A stretch of DNA of 33,712 nucleotides from Deltaproteobacteria bacterium HGW-Deltaproteobacteria-19 (GTDB lineage Bacteria; Desulfobacterota; Syntrophia; Syntrophales; PHBD01): positions 1 through 33,712 of the forward strand of contig PHBD01000031.1 in the NCBI GenBank assembly GCA_002841865.1, written 5' to 3'. Position 1 is the stretch's first letter. Each line of letters starts with the position of its first letter. A model generated the notes under the pieces. The model was not told where the DNA came from. It was given only the letters and a program-made list of their open reading frames with translations, and made no database searches. Positions 23,987-32,661 of this stretch are shown here, one piece after another. Both the position numbers and the translations under genes were made by a program.

Positions 23987-24728
23987 TCAGTATTTCCTCC
24001 GTCAGTGCCCAGAAATCCTCCGTCCCGGCGCTTCGGGGACTGTAGTCGAAAATGCTCTTCTGGGCGATCTGGGCCTTCACCAGGTCCACGTTGACCCGGA
24101 TGGCCGTGCGAAGCAGGCGTTCTCCCAGGTCGTCCCGGAGAACCTGCAGGATCTGGTCGGACAGGACCGTCCGCCGGTCGAACTTGGAGAGCAGGACTCC
24201 CCGGAGCTTCAAGGCGCGGTTGTATTCTTTCCGGATTCCCTCGATCTCCTCCAGAAGCTGCTTGAGTCCGAGGATGGCGAAGAATCCCACTTCCACCGGG
24301 ACGATGACCTCGTCCGCCGCCGCCAGGGCGCTCCGTGTAAAGACGTTGATGCTGGGCGGGCAATCGTAGAGCATAAAGTCGTAGGATCGCTCAAGGGGGG
24401 CGAGGAGTTTTTTCAGGCGCCGCACGCCGTCGTCCCGGTGCAGGAATGGCTCTATGTCCTTGAGGGCGTTGTTGGCCGGCAGGACATCCCCTTCCCCCGT
24501 GGCAACGAGATAGTCCGAAGGATTCCCGCCCTCCGCCAGGAGGTCCTTGACGGTCCGCCCGTCAGCCCCGATGATGAGCCCCAGGGAGGCCGAGGCGTTT
24601 CCCTGGGCGTCCAGATCCACCAGAAGGACCCGCTTCCCCCGGCGGGTCAACCCGCCGGCGAGCCCCAGGGCGGCGGTTGTCTTGCCGACGCCGCCCTTCT
24701 GGTTCGTTAAGGCGATCTTTCTGGCCAT
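23979..24728 (-). CDS. ParA-family ATPase (no adjacent ParB)
   Basis: A 249-residue deviant-Walker ATPase. The signature KGGVGKTTAA (11-20) has both lysines, followed by VLLVDLDAQGNAS (Walker A'), YDFMLYDCPPS (Walker B) and PVEVGFFAILGLKQLLEEI. Such proteins segregate chromosomes or position large assemblies along the nucleoid. The start at 24728 follows AAGGAGG; an in-frame extension to 24893 is not similar. No ParB gene or clustered parS-like TGTTTCACGTGAAACA sites were seen. The partner is therefore more likely the overlapping disordered protein downstream than a chromosomal ParB. Confidence 0.9.
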   Translation of the reverse strand: MARKIALTNQKGGVGKTTAALGLAGGLTRRGKRVLLVDLDAQGNASASLGLIIGADGRTVKDLLAEGGNPSDYLVATGEGDVLPANNALKDIEPFLHRDDGVRRLKKLLAPLERSYDFMLYDCPPSINVFTRSALAAADEVIVPVEVGFFAILGLKQLLEEIEGIRKEYNRALKLRGVLLSKFDRRTVLSDQILQVLRDDLGERLLRTAIRVNVDLVKAQIAQKSIFDYSPRSAGTEDFWALTEEILNG

Positions 24729-24778
24729 GCTCCGCCTCCTTATCCGTAAGATGAGTTTGAAGACAGGCGACTGACGTG

Positions 24779-24795
24779 GATTGATAATATCAATC
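24779..24795. promoter_or_regulatory. Perfect 17-base palindrome in the divergent parA/GNAT gap
   Basis: GATTGATA and TATCAATC flank a single A. The site lies 51 bases upstream of the ParA start and about 200 before the acetyltransferase gene, in a 263-base divergent gap with otherwise no recognised feature. An operator is plausible; the binding protein is unknown. Confidence 0.4.
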
Positions 24796-24991
24796 GGCCC
24801 GCGGCGCAACCACTTTTCCTCTGAATCCCCGGAATCAGGACCCGCCCGCATTTCATGCCTCATTTCTGCATTGGCCGCTATCACTCCGGCCATGAAGTGT
24901 AGTATGATCCGGCCCGATCATGTCGACCCGCGGGCAGGAATCCCGGCAGTTCGCAAGGACCGCCCGCACGGCATTTCCGGGAGGACAGACG

Positions 24992-25414
24992 ATGGAATAC
25001 AGGATCAAGGAAGACTGCAAGGGGATAGACTGGCACCAGATTCAGACCGCTCTCCGGGAGGCGGGGATGGGCTCTTACGACCACGCACGCCACCGCCGGG
25101 CCTTCGAAAACAGCGAGGCGGTCGTCTTTGTTTACTCGGGTGAGCGGATCATCGGCTTCGGACGGGCCATTTCCGACGGGGCCTACCAGGCGGCTGTGTA
25201 TGACATGGTGGTGACACCGGAACATCAGGGCCGGGGGCTGGGCAGGAGGATCCTGGAGACGATCCTGAAAAAGGTCGGTCCCTGCAACGTCATTCTTTAT
25301 GCCAGTCCGGGGAAAGAAGGGTTTTACGAGGCCATGGGATTCGGCCGCCTGAAGACGGGCATGGGCAGTTTTCTCCGGCACCAGGAAAAACGCGACAGAG
25401 GCATGGTGGAATGA
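24992..25414 (+). CDS. GNAT-family N-acetyltransferase
   Basis: A 140-residue acetyl-CoA-dependent acetyltransferase. The CoA-binding motif A is VYDMVVTPEHQGRGLGRRILETIL, and the C-terminal NVILYASPGKEGFYEAMGFGRLKTGM is typical of single-domain GNATs. The substrate is unknown. GGGAGGAC lies before 24992; an in-frame ATG at 24920 adds 24 residues without similarity. It is divergent from parA and convergent with the acyltransferase, with a long inverted repeat between them. Confidence 0.85.
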   Translation: MEYRIKEDCKGIDWHQIQTALREAGMGSYDHARHRRAFENSEAVVFVYSGERIIGFGRAISDGAYQAAVYDMVVTPEHQGRGLGRRILETILKKVGPCNVILYASPGKEGFYEAMGFGRLKTGMGSFLRHQEKRDRGMVE

Positions 25415-25433
25415 ATCCCGGAATGGATCCGGA

Positions 25434-25557
25434 ACGACCTCGAAAAAAACCCGCAGACAAGGTGCGCAAGTCCTGAGGAGTGAGGCGTACTCTGTCCGTA
25501 CGCCGCAACGACGAAGGATGCAGCGCAACGCAGTATCCGGGTTTTTTGCGAGGTCGT
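25434..25557. repeat. 124-bp long-armed inverted repeat between convergent genes
   Basis: Arms 25434-25453 and 25538-25557 match at 19 of 20 positions when folded, enclosing 84 bases. An inner perfect stem GGCGTAC (25484-25490) / GTACGCC (25498-25504) gives a branched fold. A run of A in the left arm and of T in the right arm mean the arms act as a T-tailed terminator in either direction. The element fills the gap between the GNAT stop and the acyltransferase stop almost exactly. It has the look of a dispersed, structured, non-autonomous element; no second full copy is in the window. Confidence 0.7.
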
Positions 25558-26279
25558 CAGAACAGCCAGAGGTGGTCCAACCCCTCCCCCTCCCTCCCCT
25601 CCGTCTTCCGCATCCGGACGACCTGCGCGGGGATCCCGGCCGCGAGTGCATTGGCGGGGACGTCCTTCACAACCATGGCGCGCGAGGCGACGATGGCCTG
25701 TTCCCCGACGGTGACCCCCGGCAGGATGACGGCACCGGAATAGATCTTCGCATAATCCCGGATGACAACCGGCCTGTATTCCCGGATGATGTGAGACGCC
25801 TCCGAGTGGCTGTGCGTGAATATCCGCACATCTTCCGTCAGCGCCACATGGTTGCCGATGGTGACGCCGCCCTTGGAATCCACGAATACGCCCCGGTTGA
25901 AAAAGACAAAATCGCCGACCTCGATGTTCTGCCCGAAGTTGAACCTGCAGTTCTCCTCCGCGATGAACCCGGCACCGCACTTCTTGAACAGGCGCTCCGC
26001 GATCAGCCTCCGGAACAGGATCCCGAAATTCGCGTCCAGGCACACGGGGAGCCTGTCGAAGGCGTCCCACAGGAAGTGAAGGCAGCGCTGCTCAGGCGTG
26101 AAAGGATGCTCGCGCCCCAGCGGGAGCAGCTCGCTGTAGAGCGTCATCTCCTCCAGGAACTCCCTCGGGTAGACGGGACCGTCGAGTATCCTCAGGATGT
26201 GGAGTGTCCCGTCCTCATCGAGGCCGCCCCGGATGATTCCGCCGATCTCGTCCAGCATCAGATCCACCGTCTTGCCCAT
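25557..26279 (-). CDS. Hexapeptide-repeat acyltransferase (maltose/galactoside O-acetyltransferase-like)
   Basis: The 240 residues start with an uncommon helical domain (1-95, with EFLEEMTLYSELLPLG). A left-handed beta-helix follows (about 105-225), with repeats IEVGDFVFFNRGVFVDSKGGVTIGNHVALTEDVRIFTHSH and YAKIYSGAVILPGVTVGEQAIVASRAMVVKDVPANALAAGIPAQVV. The FTHSH His is the probable catalytic base. The acceptor is unknown. GAGGAGC precedes the ATG. It lies 24 bases after the P-type ATPase stop, so it is probably co-transcribed from upstream. Confidence 0.85.
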   Translation of the reverse strand: MGKTVDLMLDEIGGIIRGGLDEDGTLHILRILDGPVYPREFLEEMTLYSELLPLGREHPFTPEQRCLHFLWDAFDRLPVCLDANFGILFRRLIAERLFKKCGAGFIAEENCRFNFGQNIEVGDFVFFNRGVFVDSKGGVTIGNHVALTEDVRIFTHSHSEASHIIREYRPVVIRDYAKIYSGAVILPGVTVGEQAIVASRAMVVKDVPANALAAGIPAQVVRMRKTEGREGEGLDHLWLF

Positions 26280-26303
26280 GATTTGCTCCTCGAAGGTTTC
26301 GAT

Positions 26304-29018
26304 TCAGGATTTCTTCCGGTTTCGCACCATCTTTTCCAGGCCGATGGCAAGATAAACACCATATGATATCAACAAGATGATACCCCAATCCCGGACGGAG
26401 ACAGGGGCCGTCTGGAAGAGCCGGTTCATGACGGGGGTGTAGGTGAACAGAAGCTGGAGGACCACCATCATGGCCGATCCGACCAGGACCCAGGGGTTGA
26501 TGAAGAAGCCGATGCGGAAGGCGGAGCGGGTCAGGGACCGGCAGTTGAAGAGATAGAAGAGCTCGATCATGACAAACTGGTTGACCGCCACCGTGCGGGC
26601 GACCTCGATGGGATATCCCTGTCCCTTCTGCCGGAGGAAGAGGGAGAAGACGGCCCCCAGCATGAGGATCGTCACCAGGAGGATCCGGCCGATCATCACC
26701 TTGTCGAGGAGCGGCGCCCGGGGGTCCCGGGGCGGTCGCTCCATGACGTCCTTCTCCTGGGGCTCGAAGGCCAGCATCAGGCCCAGGAGGACCGCCGTGG
26801 TCATGTTGATCCAGAGGATCTGGACGGGAAGAATCGGCAGGGTCGTTCCCGTCAGGATGGCGGCCAGGATGACCAGCCCCTCGCCGCCGTTCGTCGGGAG
26901 CGTCCAGATGATGAACTTCACGAGGTTGTCGAAAACGCGGCGCCCCTCTTCCACGGCCCGCGTGATGGAGGCGAAGTTGTCGTCCGTGAGGACCATGTCC
27001 GCCGCCTCCTTGGCCACATCGGTTCCGGTGATGCCCATGGCCACACCGATGTCGGCCTGCTTCAGGGCCGGGGCGTCGTTGACGCCGTCCCCCGTCATGG
27101 CCACAATCTGCCCGCGGGCCTGGAGCGCCTCCACGAGGCGCAGCTTCTGCTCCGGCGCGACCCGGGCAAAGACGGAGACCTCCGCCGCGGCCCGGATCAT
27201 CTCGTCGTCGCCAAGATGCGCCAGGTCTTGGCCGGTCAGGGCCGCCGGGGCGGCCCCCTCCCCGCCGTCCGCCCGCCCGATCCCGATCTGGCGGGCGATC
27301 GTCGCGGCCGTCAGGGCGTGGTCCCCGGTGATCATCTTCACCTCGATCCCGGCGGCCCGGCAGAGCCGCACGGCCTCCAGGGCCTCCGGCCGCGGCGGAT
27401 CGATCATTCCCTGAAACCCGAGAAACGTCAGGCCGGAAGACACATCATCCTGGCCTATGCGGCCGCTTTCAGCCGTCGTTTCCTTCCGGGCAAGGGCCAG
27501 CACGCGAAGGCCCCCGGCGGCCATGTCCTCCGCCGCTCGGTGGACCGCCGGGCGATCCACCGGCTGGAGGCCGCCGCCGGTGTCGAGGAAGCGTTCGCAC
27601 TTCGTCAGGATCTTTTCCACGGCCCCCTTGAGGTAGACGATCCCGGCACCCTCCTGCCCGCCGCCGTGGAGGGTGGCCATGTACTGACGCTCCGACTCGA
27701 AGGGGATGGAGTCGAGACGCGGAAAGGCGTCGACCGTCTCCTCCACGTCCATTCCTCCCTTGGCGGCGGCAACGATCAGGGCTCCCTCCGTGGGGTCTCC
27801 CTGGATCTTCCAGGCTTCATCCTCCCGGAGGAGACGGGCGTCATTGCAGAGGAGACCCGCCCGCAGGCATTCCGCCAGTGCCTCCGGGAGCGGCGCCTGG
27901 AGATCCTTCTCCGCAATCGAGAACGAACCTTCCGGGGTGTAGCCGACCCCGGAGACGCTGTAAAATTCTCCTCCCGCGTAGATCCTGCGGACCGTCATCT
28001 GGTTCTCTGTCAGGGTCCCCGTCTTGTCGGAGCAGATGACGGTGGTGCTGCCCAGGGTCTCCACGGCGGGAAGCTTCCGGATGATGGCCCGTTTCCTGGC
28101 CATGCGGCTCACGCCGATGGCCAGCGTGATCGTCACCGCCGCGGGAAGCCCCTCCGGGATAGCCCCCACCGCCAGTGCGACGGCGGCCATGAACATGTCG
28201 ACGGCGCTCTCGCCCCTCCAGAGTCCGACGCCGAAGGTCAGGCCCGCCAGGACCAGGATGGCCCAGAGGAGGATCGTGCTGAACCGGGCGATCTTCTTCG
28301 TCAGGGGGGTCGACAGGTCCGCCGCCCCGGCGACCAGCTCGGAGATCCGGCCCGTTTCCGTCTTGTCTCCCGTGGCGACGACGATCCCCCGGCCCTGTCC
28401 GTAGGCAACAAGCGTCCCGCCATAGGCCATGTTCTTCCGGTCGGCCAGGATCGTCTCGGGCGGCAGCTCCGCCTCCGTTTTCTCCACGGGAACCGACTCT
28501 CCCGTGAGGGCCGACTCGTCGATCCGCAGTTCCCGCGAAATATGGAGGCGCAGGTCCGCCGGGACCTTGTCGCCCGACTGGAGGAGGACGACGTCACCGG
28601 GCACGAGTTCCGCCGAGGGAACAGTGACGTGCTTTCCGTCCCGGAGAACCGTCGAAGAGGTGGCCATCAGGTTCTTCAGGGACTCGATGGCCCGCTCGGC
28701 CTTGTCCTCCTGGATGTAGCCGATGACGGCGTTGACCAGGACGACCCCCAGGATGACCGAGGAATCGACCCATTCCCGAAGGAGCGCGGTAGTTCCCCCG
28801 GCGGCCAGAAGGATATAGACAAGAGGCTGGTGGAACTGCTTGAGGAAGCGCATGAAGGGACCGGTTCGCTTCTTGACGGTCACTGTATTGGGTCCGAACT
28901 TCTCCTGGCGGTGTTTGACCTCAAACACCGAGAGCCCGCGTTCGGGGTCGGTGTCCAGGAACTGGGCCACGTCCCCGGACCGGCAGTGGTGCCAGTGTTT
29001 GCAGAGCAGGGTTTCCAT
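26304..29018 (-). CDS. P-type cation-transporting ATPase (P2-type, PacL-like)
   Basis: This inner-membrane pump exports or exchanges cations, most likely Ca2+ or a monovalent ion, with ATP. In 904 residues it shows an N-terminal cation-ATPase domain (HWHHCRSGDVAQFL), actuator TGES (172-175), PEGLP in membrane segment 4 (288-292), phosphorylation DKTGT (331-335), and GDGVNDAPALK near 650. A six-segment C-terminal membrane domain follows. The PEGLP type argues against heavy-metal (CPC) pumps and KdpB. AAGGAGG precedes the start; an in-frame extension to 29117 reads as low-complexity. The ion cannot be settled by eye. Confidence 0.93.
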   Translation of the reverse strand: METLLCKHWHHCRSGDVAQFLDTDPERGLSVFEVKHRQEKFGPNTVTVKKRTGPFMRFLKQFHQPLVYILLAAGGTTALLREWVDSSVILGVVLVNAVIGYIQEDKAERAIESLKNLMATSSTVLRDGKHVTVPSAELVPGDVVLLQSGDKVPADLRLHISRELRIDESALTGESVPVEKTEAELPPETILADRKNMAYGGTLVAYGQGRGIVVATGDKTETGRISELVAGAADLSTPLTKKIARFSTILLWAILVLAGLTFGVGLWRGESAVDMFMAAVALAVGAIPEGLPAAVTITLAIGVSRMARKRAIIRKLPAVETLGSTTVICSDKTGTLTENQMTVRRIYAGGEFYSVSGVGYTPEGSFSIAEKDLQAPLPEALAECLRAGLLCNDARLLREDEAWKIQGDPTEGALIVAAAKGGMDVEETVDAFPRLDSIPFESERQYMATLHGGGQEGAGIVYLKGAVEKILTKCERFLDTGGGLQPVDRPAVHRAAEDMAAGGLRVLALARKETTAESGRIGQDDVSSGLTFLGFQGMIDPPRPEALEAVRLCRAAGIEVKMITGDHALTAATIARQIGIGRADGGEGAAPAALTGQDLAHLGDDEMIRAAAEVSVFARVAPEQKLRLVEALQARGQIVAMTGDGVNDAPALKQADIGVAMGITGTDVAKEAADMVLTDDNFASITRAVEEGRRVFDNLVKFIIWTLPTNGGEGLVILAAILTGTTLPILPVQILWINMTTAVLLGLMLAFEPQEKDVMERPPRDPRAPLLDKVMIGRILLVTILMLGAVFSLFLRQKGQGYPIEVARTVAVNQFVMIELFYLFNCRSLTRSAFRIGFFINPWVLVGSAMMVVLQLLFTYTPVMNRLFQTAPVSVRDWGIILLISYGVYLAIGLEKMVRNRKKS

Positions 29019-29175
29019 CGCCGGTCTTCCTCCTTTGCGGGTTGTTTCGGGCGGCTTCTCCCCCCGGGGCCCCGTTCCGGCGCACGACGGCGGGACCCGG
29101 CGACAGTCTACAGGCAAGCCGGGGCTGCGTCAACGGGATGAGGCGTTGCAGTGCCCCGGCACGATCCCCGGGGCG

Positions 29176-29790
29176 TTACACGAAATACTTGATGGCGGCG
29201 AAGCCGCCGATGAGAAGCACGGTGAAAAGGACGGCCAGTGCGTTGAAGTAGCGGTCGATGAAGCTCTTGATCGGCCCCCCGAACTTCCAGATCAGGAGCG
29301 CTACCAGGAAAAACCGGGCGCCCCGGGAGATGATCGACGCGACCAGGAACATGGGCAGGTTCACGTCGAAAGCGCCGCCGGAGACGGTGAAGACCTTGTA
29401 GGGAATGGGGGTGAAACCGGCGGTGAAAATGATCCAGAAGTTCCAGGTCTCGAAGAGTCCCTGGATGTAGCGGAACATGTTCACGGTGAATCCGGGCACG
29501 TGGTCGAAGAAGAACAGGGCCACCGGGGAAAACACGTTCGGAGCGTCCCACCAGACGAAGTATCCGATTCCGTAGCCCAGGAGCGCCCCCAGAACGGAGG
29601 CTGCCGTGCAGTTGGCGGCGAAGCGGAAGGCCTTGGATTGGGCTCCCAGCACCAGGGCGATCAGGAGCGGATCCGGCGGGATGGGAAAGAAAGATGCCTC
29701 CGCAAAGGAAAGAACAAACAGGGCCGGGACCCCGTAAGGGGTATCGGCCCAGTGGAGGACCCAGTCGTAGAGGCGTCTCAGAAGATTCAT
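29176..29790 (-). CDS. YqaA-type membrane protein (VTT/DedA superfamily)
   Basis: A 204-residue membrane protein with about five hydrophobic segments. The signature FAEASFFPIPPDPLLIAL (about 29-46) and the Gly-rich LGALLGYGIGYFVW are shared with YqaA/DedA-type proteins. The FTPIPYKVFTVSGGAFDVNLPMF re-entrant loop is also present. Superfamily members are linked to lipid scrambling or envelope integrity. The exact function here is unknown. It lies between UPF0182 and the P-type ATPase on the same strand, with gaps of 96 and 157 bases. Confidence 0.88.
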   Translation of the reverse strand: MNLLRRLYDWVLHWADTPYGVPALFVLSFAEASFFPIPPDPLLIALVLGAQSKAFRFAANCTAASVLGALLGYGIGYFVWWDAPNVFSPVALFFFDHVPGFTVNMFRYIQGLFETWNFWIIFTAGFTPIPYKVFTVSGGAFDVNLPMFLVASIISRGARFFLVALLIWKFGGPIKSFIDRYFNALAVLFTVLLIGGFAAIKYFV

Positions 29791-29886
29791 CAGCAGGCGT
29801 GTCCGATGGAGATGGAGAGGGTATGCGCGGCCCGGCGTCAGCCGGACCTGCAGTGTTCCCGATTTCGTTTCCCCGTTACGGATAAG

Positions 29887-32598
29887 TTAATTGGCCATTT
29901 TCTTCAGGATCTGCTCCAGCTTGCGGACCTCTTCCCCATAGCCGGCCCAGTTTCCCTGCCGCTGCATCTCCATGGCCCGCTGATAGGCCTTCATGGCCTC
30001 CGAGGCTTGTTCGCGCAGAGACGCCTTCTGCTCCACCGCAGGTGTCACCGCTCCCGCTGCGGAGGCGACGGCCGCCTTCCTGGCCCCGAAAAGGCGCTGG
30101 AGGGCCAGGTCGAGGTTCTCCTCCATCACCACCTCGTTCTCGTAGGCGACGATGACCCGCCGCAGCTCAGGAAGCCCGACGGCGTCCGAGGCGGCAAGGT
30201 ACAGAGGTTGCACGTACAGGAGGGACCGCTCGATGGGAATGACCAGCAGGCTCCCACGGATCACCCGCGAGCCATGCTGGCTCCAGAGGGTCAACTGCTG
30301 GGAGATGTAGGAATCCTGGTTGATCCGAGCGTCCACCTGCTTGGGCCCGAAGATGAGCCGGTCGCGGGGGAAGGTATAGACCACCAGCTTTCCGTACCCG
30401 GGGGCGTCGCAGCGCGCCGCCAGCCACGCCGCCAGGTTGTCCCGCTTGGCCGGCGTGTAGGGAAGGAGCAGGATGTACTCCTCCCTCTTCGCGTCGGGCA
30501 GCTTCATGATCGTGTAGTACGGCTGCATGTACTTTTCGTTGAAGATCGGAACTTCCCAGAGGTCCTCCTTGTTGTAGAAGACCTTCGGATCCGTCATGTG
30601 GTAGGCTGAGTACATGGAGGCCTGAAGCTGCAGAAGCGACTGGGGATAGCGGATGTGGCGCTTCAGGTCGGCCGGCATCTCGTCCAGGCTCCGGAACAGT
30701 TTCGGGAAGATGCGCATGTAGACCTGGATGATGCTGTCGCCGGGATCGCTGATGTAAAAAAGGACGTTGCCGTCATAGGCGTCCATGGTGACCTTGACGG
30801 CGTTCCGGATGTAGTTGGCGTTCCGGACCAGCGGGTTGGTGCGGGGCGCCGGCTTCGAGTAAGGCATCCGGGACGATGCCGTGTAGGCGTCGACCATCCA
30901 TACCAGTTTTCCCTCTTCGTTGATCACCAGGTACGGGTCCGCATCGAAGATGAGAAACGGGGCGATTTTCCGGATCCGCTCCCGGACGTTCCGGTAGATC
31001 AGGATTTTGCTCTCGGCGGTGATGTCGGAGGAAAAAAAGATCTTTTCCGTCTGGAACTTCATGGAGAAAAGCAGCCGTCGGGCCAGGGACCCTGCCGACA
31101 CTCCCCCGGTTCCCGCATAGGACGTGTAGATATTGCCTTCGGGAGTCGGATAGCTGAACTCGGGGATCTTCGTCTTCACGATGACATAATCGTTGGACAT
31201 CTCCCCGTAATAGATCTCCGGCCGCTTCACCTTCAGGTCCGTTTCGCTCGCCGGCGGTATATCCTTGATGAAGAACTCCGGCAGCCCTTCCTTGCTGATC
31301 CGGCTCACCGGTCCCAGGGTCAGGCCGTTGCCGTGGGTGAAAATCAGGCGCTCGTTGATCCAGGTCTTGCTCGGCAGGTCGTTGTAGGACAGCTCCCGCG
31401 GCGACAGCATGACCTGAAGATACTTCCCGTCGACGGTATAGCGGTCGTTGTCGACGTCCATGAACCGGTAATACGTCCGGATCTGCTGCAACTGGCTGTA
31501 GGTGCGGAGCAGCGGGGCATGATCCCAGAGGCGGATGTTCCGGATGGTTGCATCGTTCCGATCGATGTCCCGGCCCGTGAGGTTGTAGGCGACGTCGAAG
31601 GGGATTTCCTGGATGCGGTCCAGGTCGTAGCCGAGACGGGTGAGGCGGATGTTGTTTTCGATATACGGTGCCTCCAGGAGCAGCTCGTTGGGCGCAACCT
31701 TGAATTTCTGCAGGACCGCCGGGTAGATCGCAACGCCCAGGAAATAAACGACGAACGCCAGCCCCAGGGGAATCGTCGCCCATTTCATGGATTTCTTGTG
31801 GATTCCCAGGATCACGCCGATACCGGCGAGAGGGGCAAGCACCGTCAGGATCCGGTAACCCAGGAGCCTGGCGTGGACATCGGTATAACTCGCGCCGAAG
31901 ACGACCCCGTGATCGGAATAGAGCATGCGCAGCGAGTCCAGGTAAAATCCGAAACCCATGTTCACGATCAGGAGCCCCAGCAGAAACCCAAGGTGGCGGG
32001 TTACCCGGGGATCGACCCGGATCTGACGCTGGGTCAGCAGGACACCGCCGCTCAGGAAGTAGAAAATCCCCGTCACAAGGACAGCCAGGATCAGGCAGAA
32101 ATCAACGACCTGCTTGAGGGAGTCGAAAAGGGAATATTGAAAGAGATAAAAACCGATGTCCTTTCCGAAGACCGGGTCGTTGACGCCGACGTTCAGGGCG
32201 TTCTGGAACAGCAGGATGTCATCCCACAGGGAGGCCCCCCATTTGCCTATCATGATCGTCGCAAAAAACAGGATCAGGCCCGTGACAATCAGCCGCACCT
32301 TTTTTACGGCGCCGGGAGGGATCGGGAGGGGCGTGCCGCCGATCTGGTACGAACTCGGCTGGGGGAACTCGGCCCGGCCGGCGATGAACAGGTTCGCCAG
32401 AGCAACGCCAAGGAACAGCAGGGCTAAAACGGCCCCGGAGGCGATCTGTGTCGTCAGGGTTTTCATGAAGACACCCGTGTAACCGGTCTCGGCGAAAAAC
32501 AGCCAGTCGACGTACAGGTCGACGAGAGATGAAAGCAGCGGCAGCACGACCAGGAATACGACGAGTATCCCGAGGAAAATCCATCTGTTTTTTCTCAT
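29887..32598 (-). CDS. UPF0182 family large membrane protein
   Basis: A 903-residue UPF0182 (COG1615) protein. The N-terminal third has about seven transmembrane helices (for example residues 8-30, 50-70, 105-125). The remainder is a large extracytoplasmic region with NIRLWDHAPLLRTYSQLQQIRTYYRF, FTHGNGLTLGPVSRI, EGKLVWMVDAYTASSRMPYS and IPIERSLLYVQPLYLAA, all recognised family blocks. It ends in a predicted coiled tail (about 850-903). The function is unknown. The start at 32598 follows AGGAGAGG. It is read after the ArnD-like gene and before the YqaA gene. Confidence 0.93.
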   Translation of the reverse strand: MRKNRWIFLGILVVFLVVLPLLSSLVDLYVDWLFFAETGYTGVFMKTLTTQIASGAVLALLFLGVALANLFIAGRAEFPQPSSYQIGGTPLPIPPGAVKKVRLIVTGLILFFATIMIGKWGASLWDDILLFQNALNVGVNDPVFGKDIGFYLFQYSLFDSLKQVVDFCLILAVLVTGIFYFLSGGVLLTQRQIRVDPRVTRHLGFLLGLLIVNMGFGFYLDSLRMLYSDHGVVFGASYTDVHARLLGYRILTVLAPLAGIGVILGIHKKSMKWATIPLGLAFVVYFLGVAIYPAVLQKFKVAPNELLLEAPYIENNIRLTRLGYDLDRIQEIPFDVAYNLTGRDIDRNDATIRNIRLWDHAPLLRTYSQLQQIRTYYRFMDVDNDRYTVDGKYLQVMLSPRELSYNDLPSKTWINERLIFTHGNGLTLGPVSRISKEGLPEFFIKDIPPASETDLKVKRPEIYYGEMSNDYVIVKTKIPEFSYPTPEGNIYTSYAGTGGVSAGSLARRLLFSMKFQTEKIFFSSDITAESKILIYRNVRERIRKIAPFLIFDADPYLVINEEGKLVWMVDAYTASSRMPYSKPAPRTNPLVRNANYIRNAVKVTMDAYDGNVLFYISDPGDSIIQVYMRIFPKLFRSLDEMPADLKRHIRYPQSLLQLQASMYSAYHMTDPKVFYNKEDLWEVPIFNEKYMQPYYTIMKLPDAKREEYILLLPYTPAKRDNLAAWLAARCDAPGYGKLVVYTFPRDRLIFGPKQVDARINQDSYISQQLTLWSQHGSRVIRGSLLVIPIERSLLYVQPLYLAASDAVGLPELRRVIVAYENEVVMEENLDLALQRLFGARKAAVASAAGAVTPAVEQKASLREQASEAMKAYQRAMEMQRQGNWAGYGEEVRKLEQILKKMAN

Positions 32599-32661
32599 AA
32601 CCTCTCCTGATTGTCTTTTGCTGTCCGAAACCCGGCCGGTTTTGTCGGGTATTCCGCTCTT

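Noticed and set aside
24729-24893. N-terminal extension of ParA upstream of 24728
   Set aside because: The AAGGAGG site and the ParA family start MxxKIALTNQKGGVGKTT fix the start at 24728.
27216-29141. 641-residue + strand frame opposite the P-type ATPase, and a similar one at 28840-30609
   Set aside because: Both are shadows of well-marked minus-strand genes (DKTGT, TGES, UPF0182 blocks) and have low-complexity composition.
30655-32427. 590-residue + strand frame opposite UPF0182
   Set aside because: The minus-strand protein matches a known family over its full length; this frame has no recognisable domain or ribosome site.
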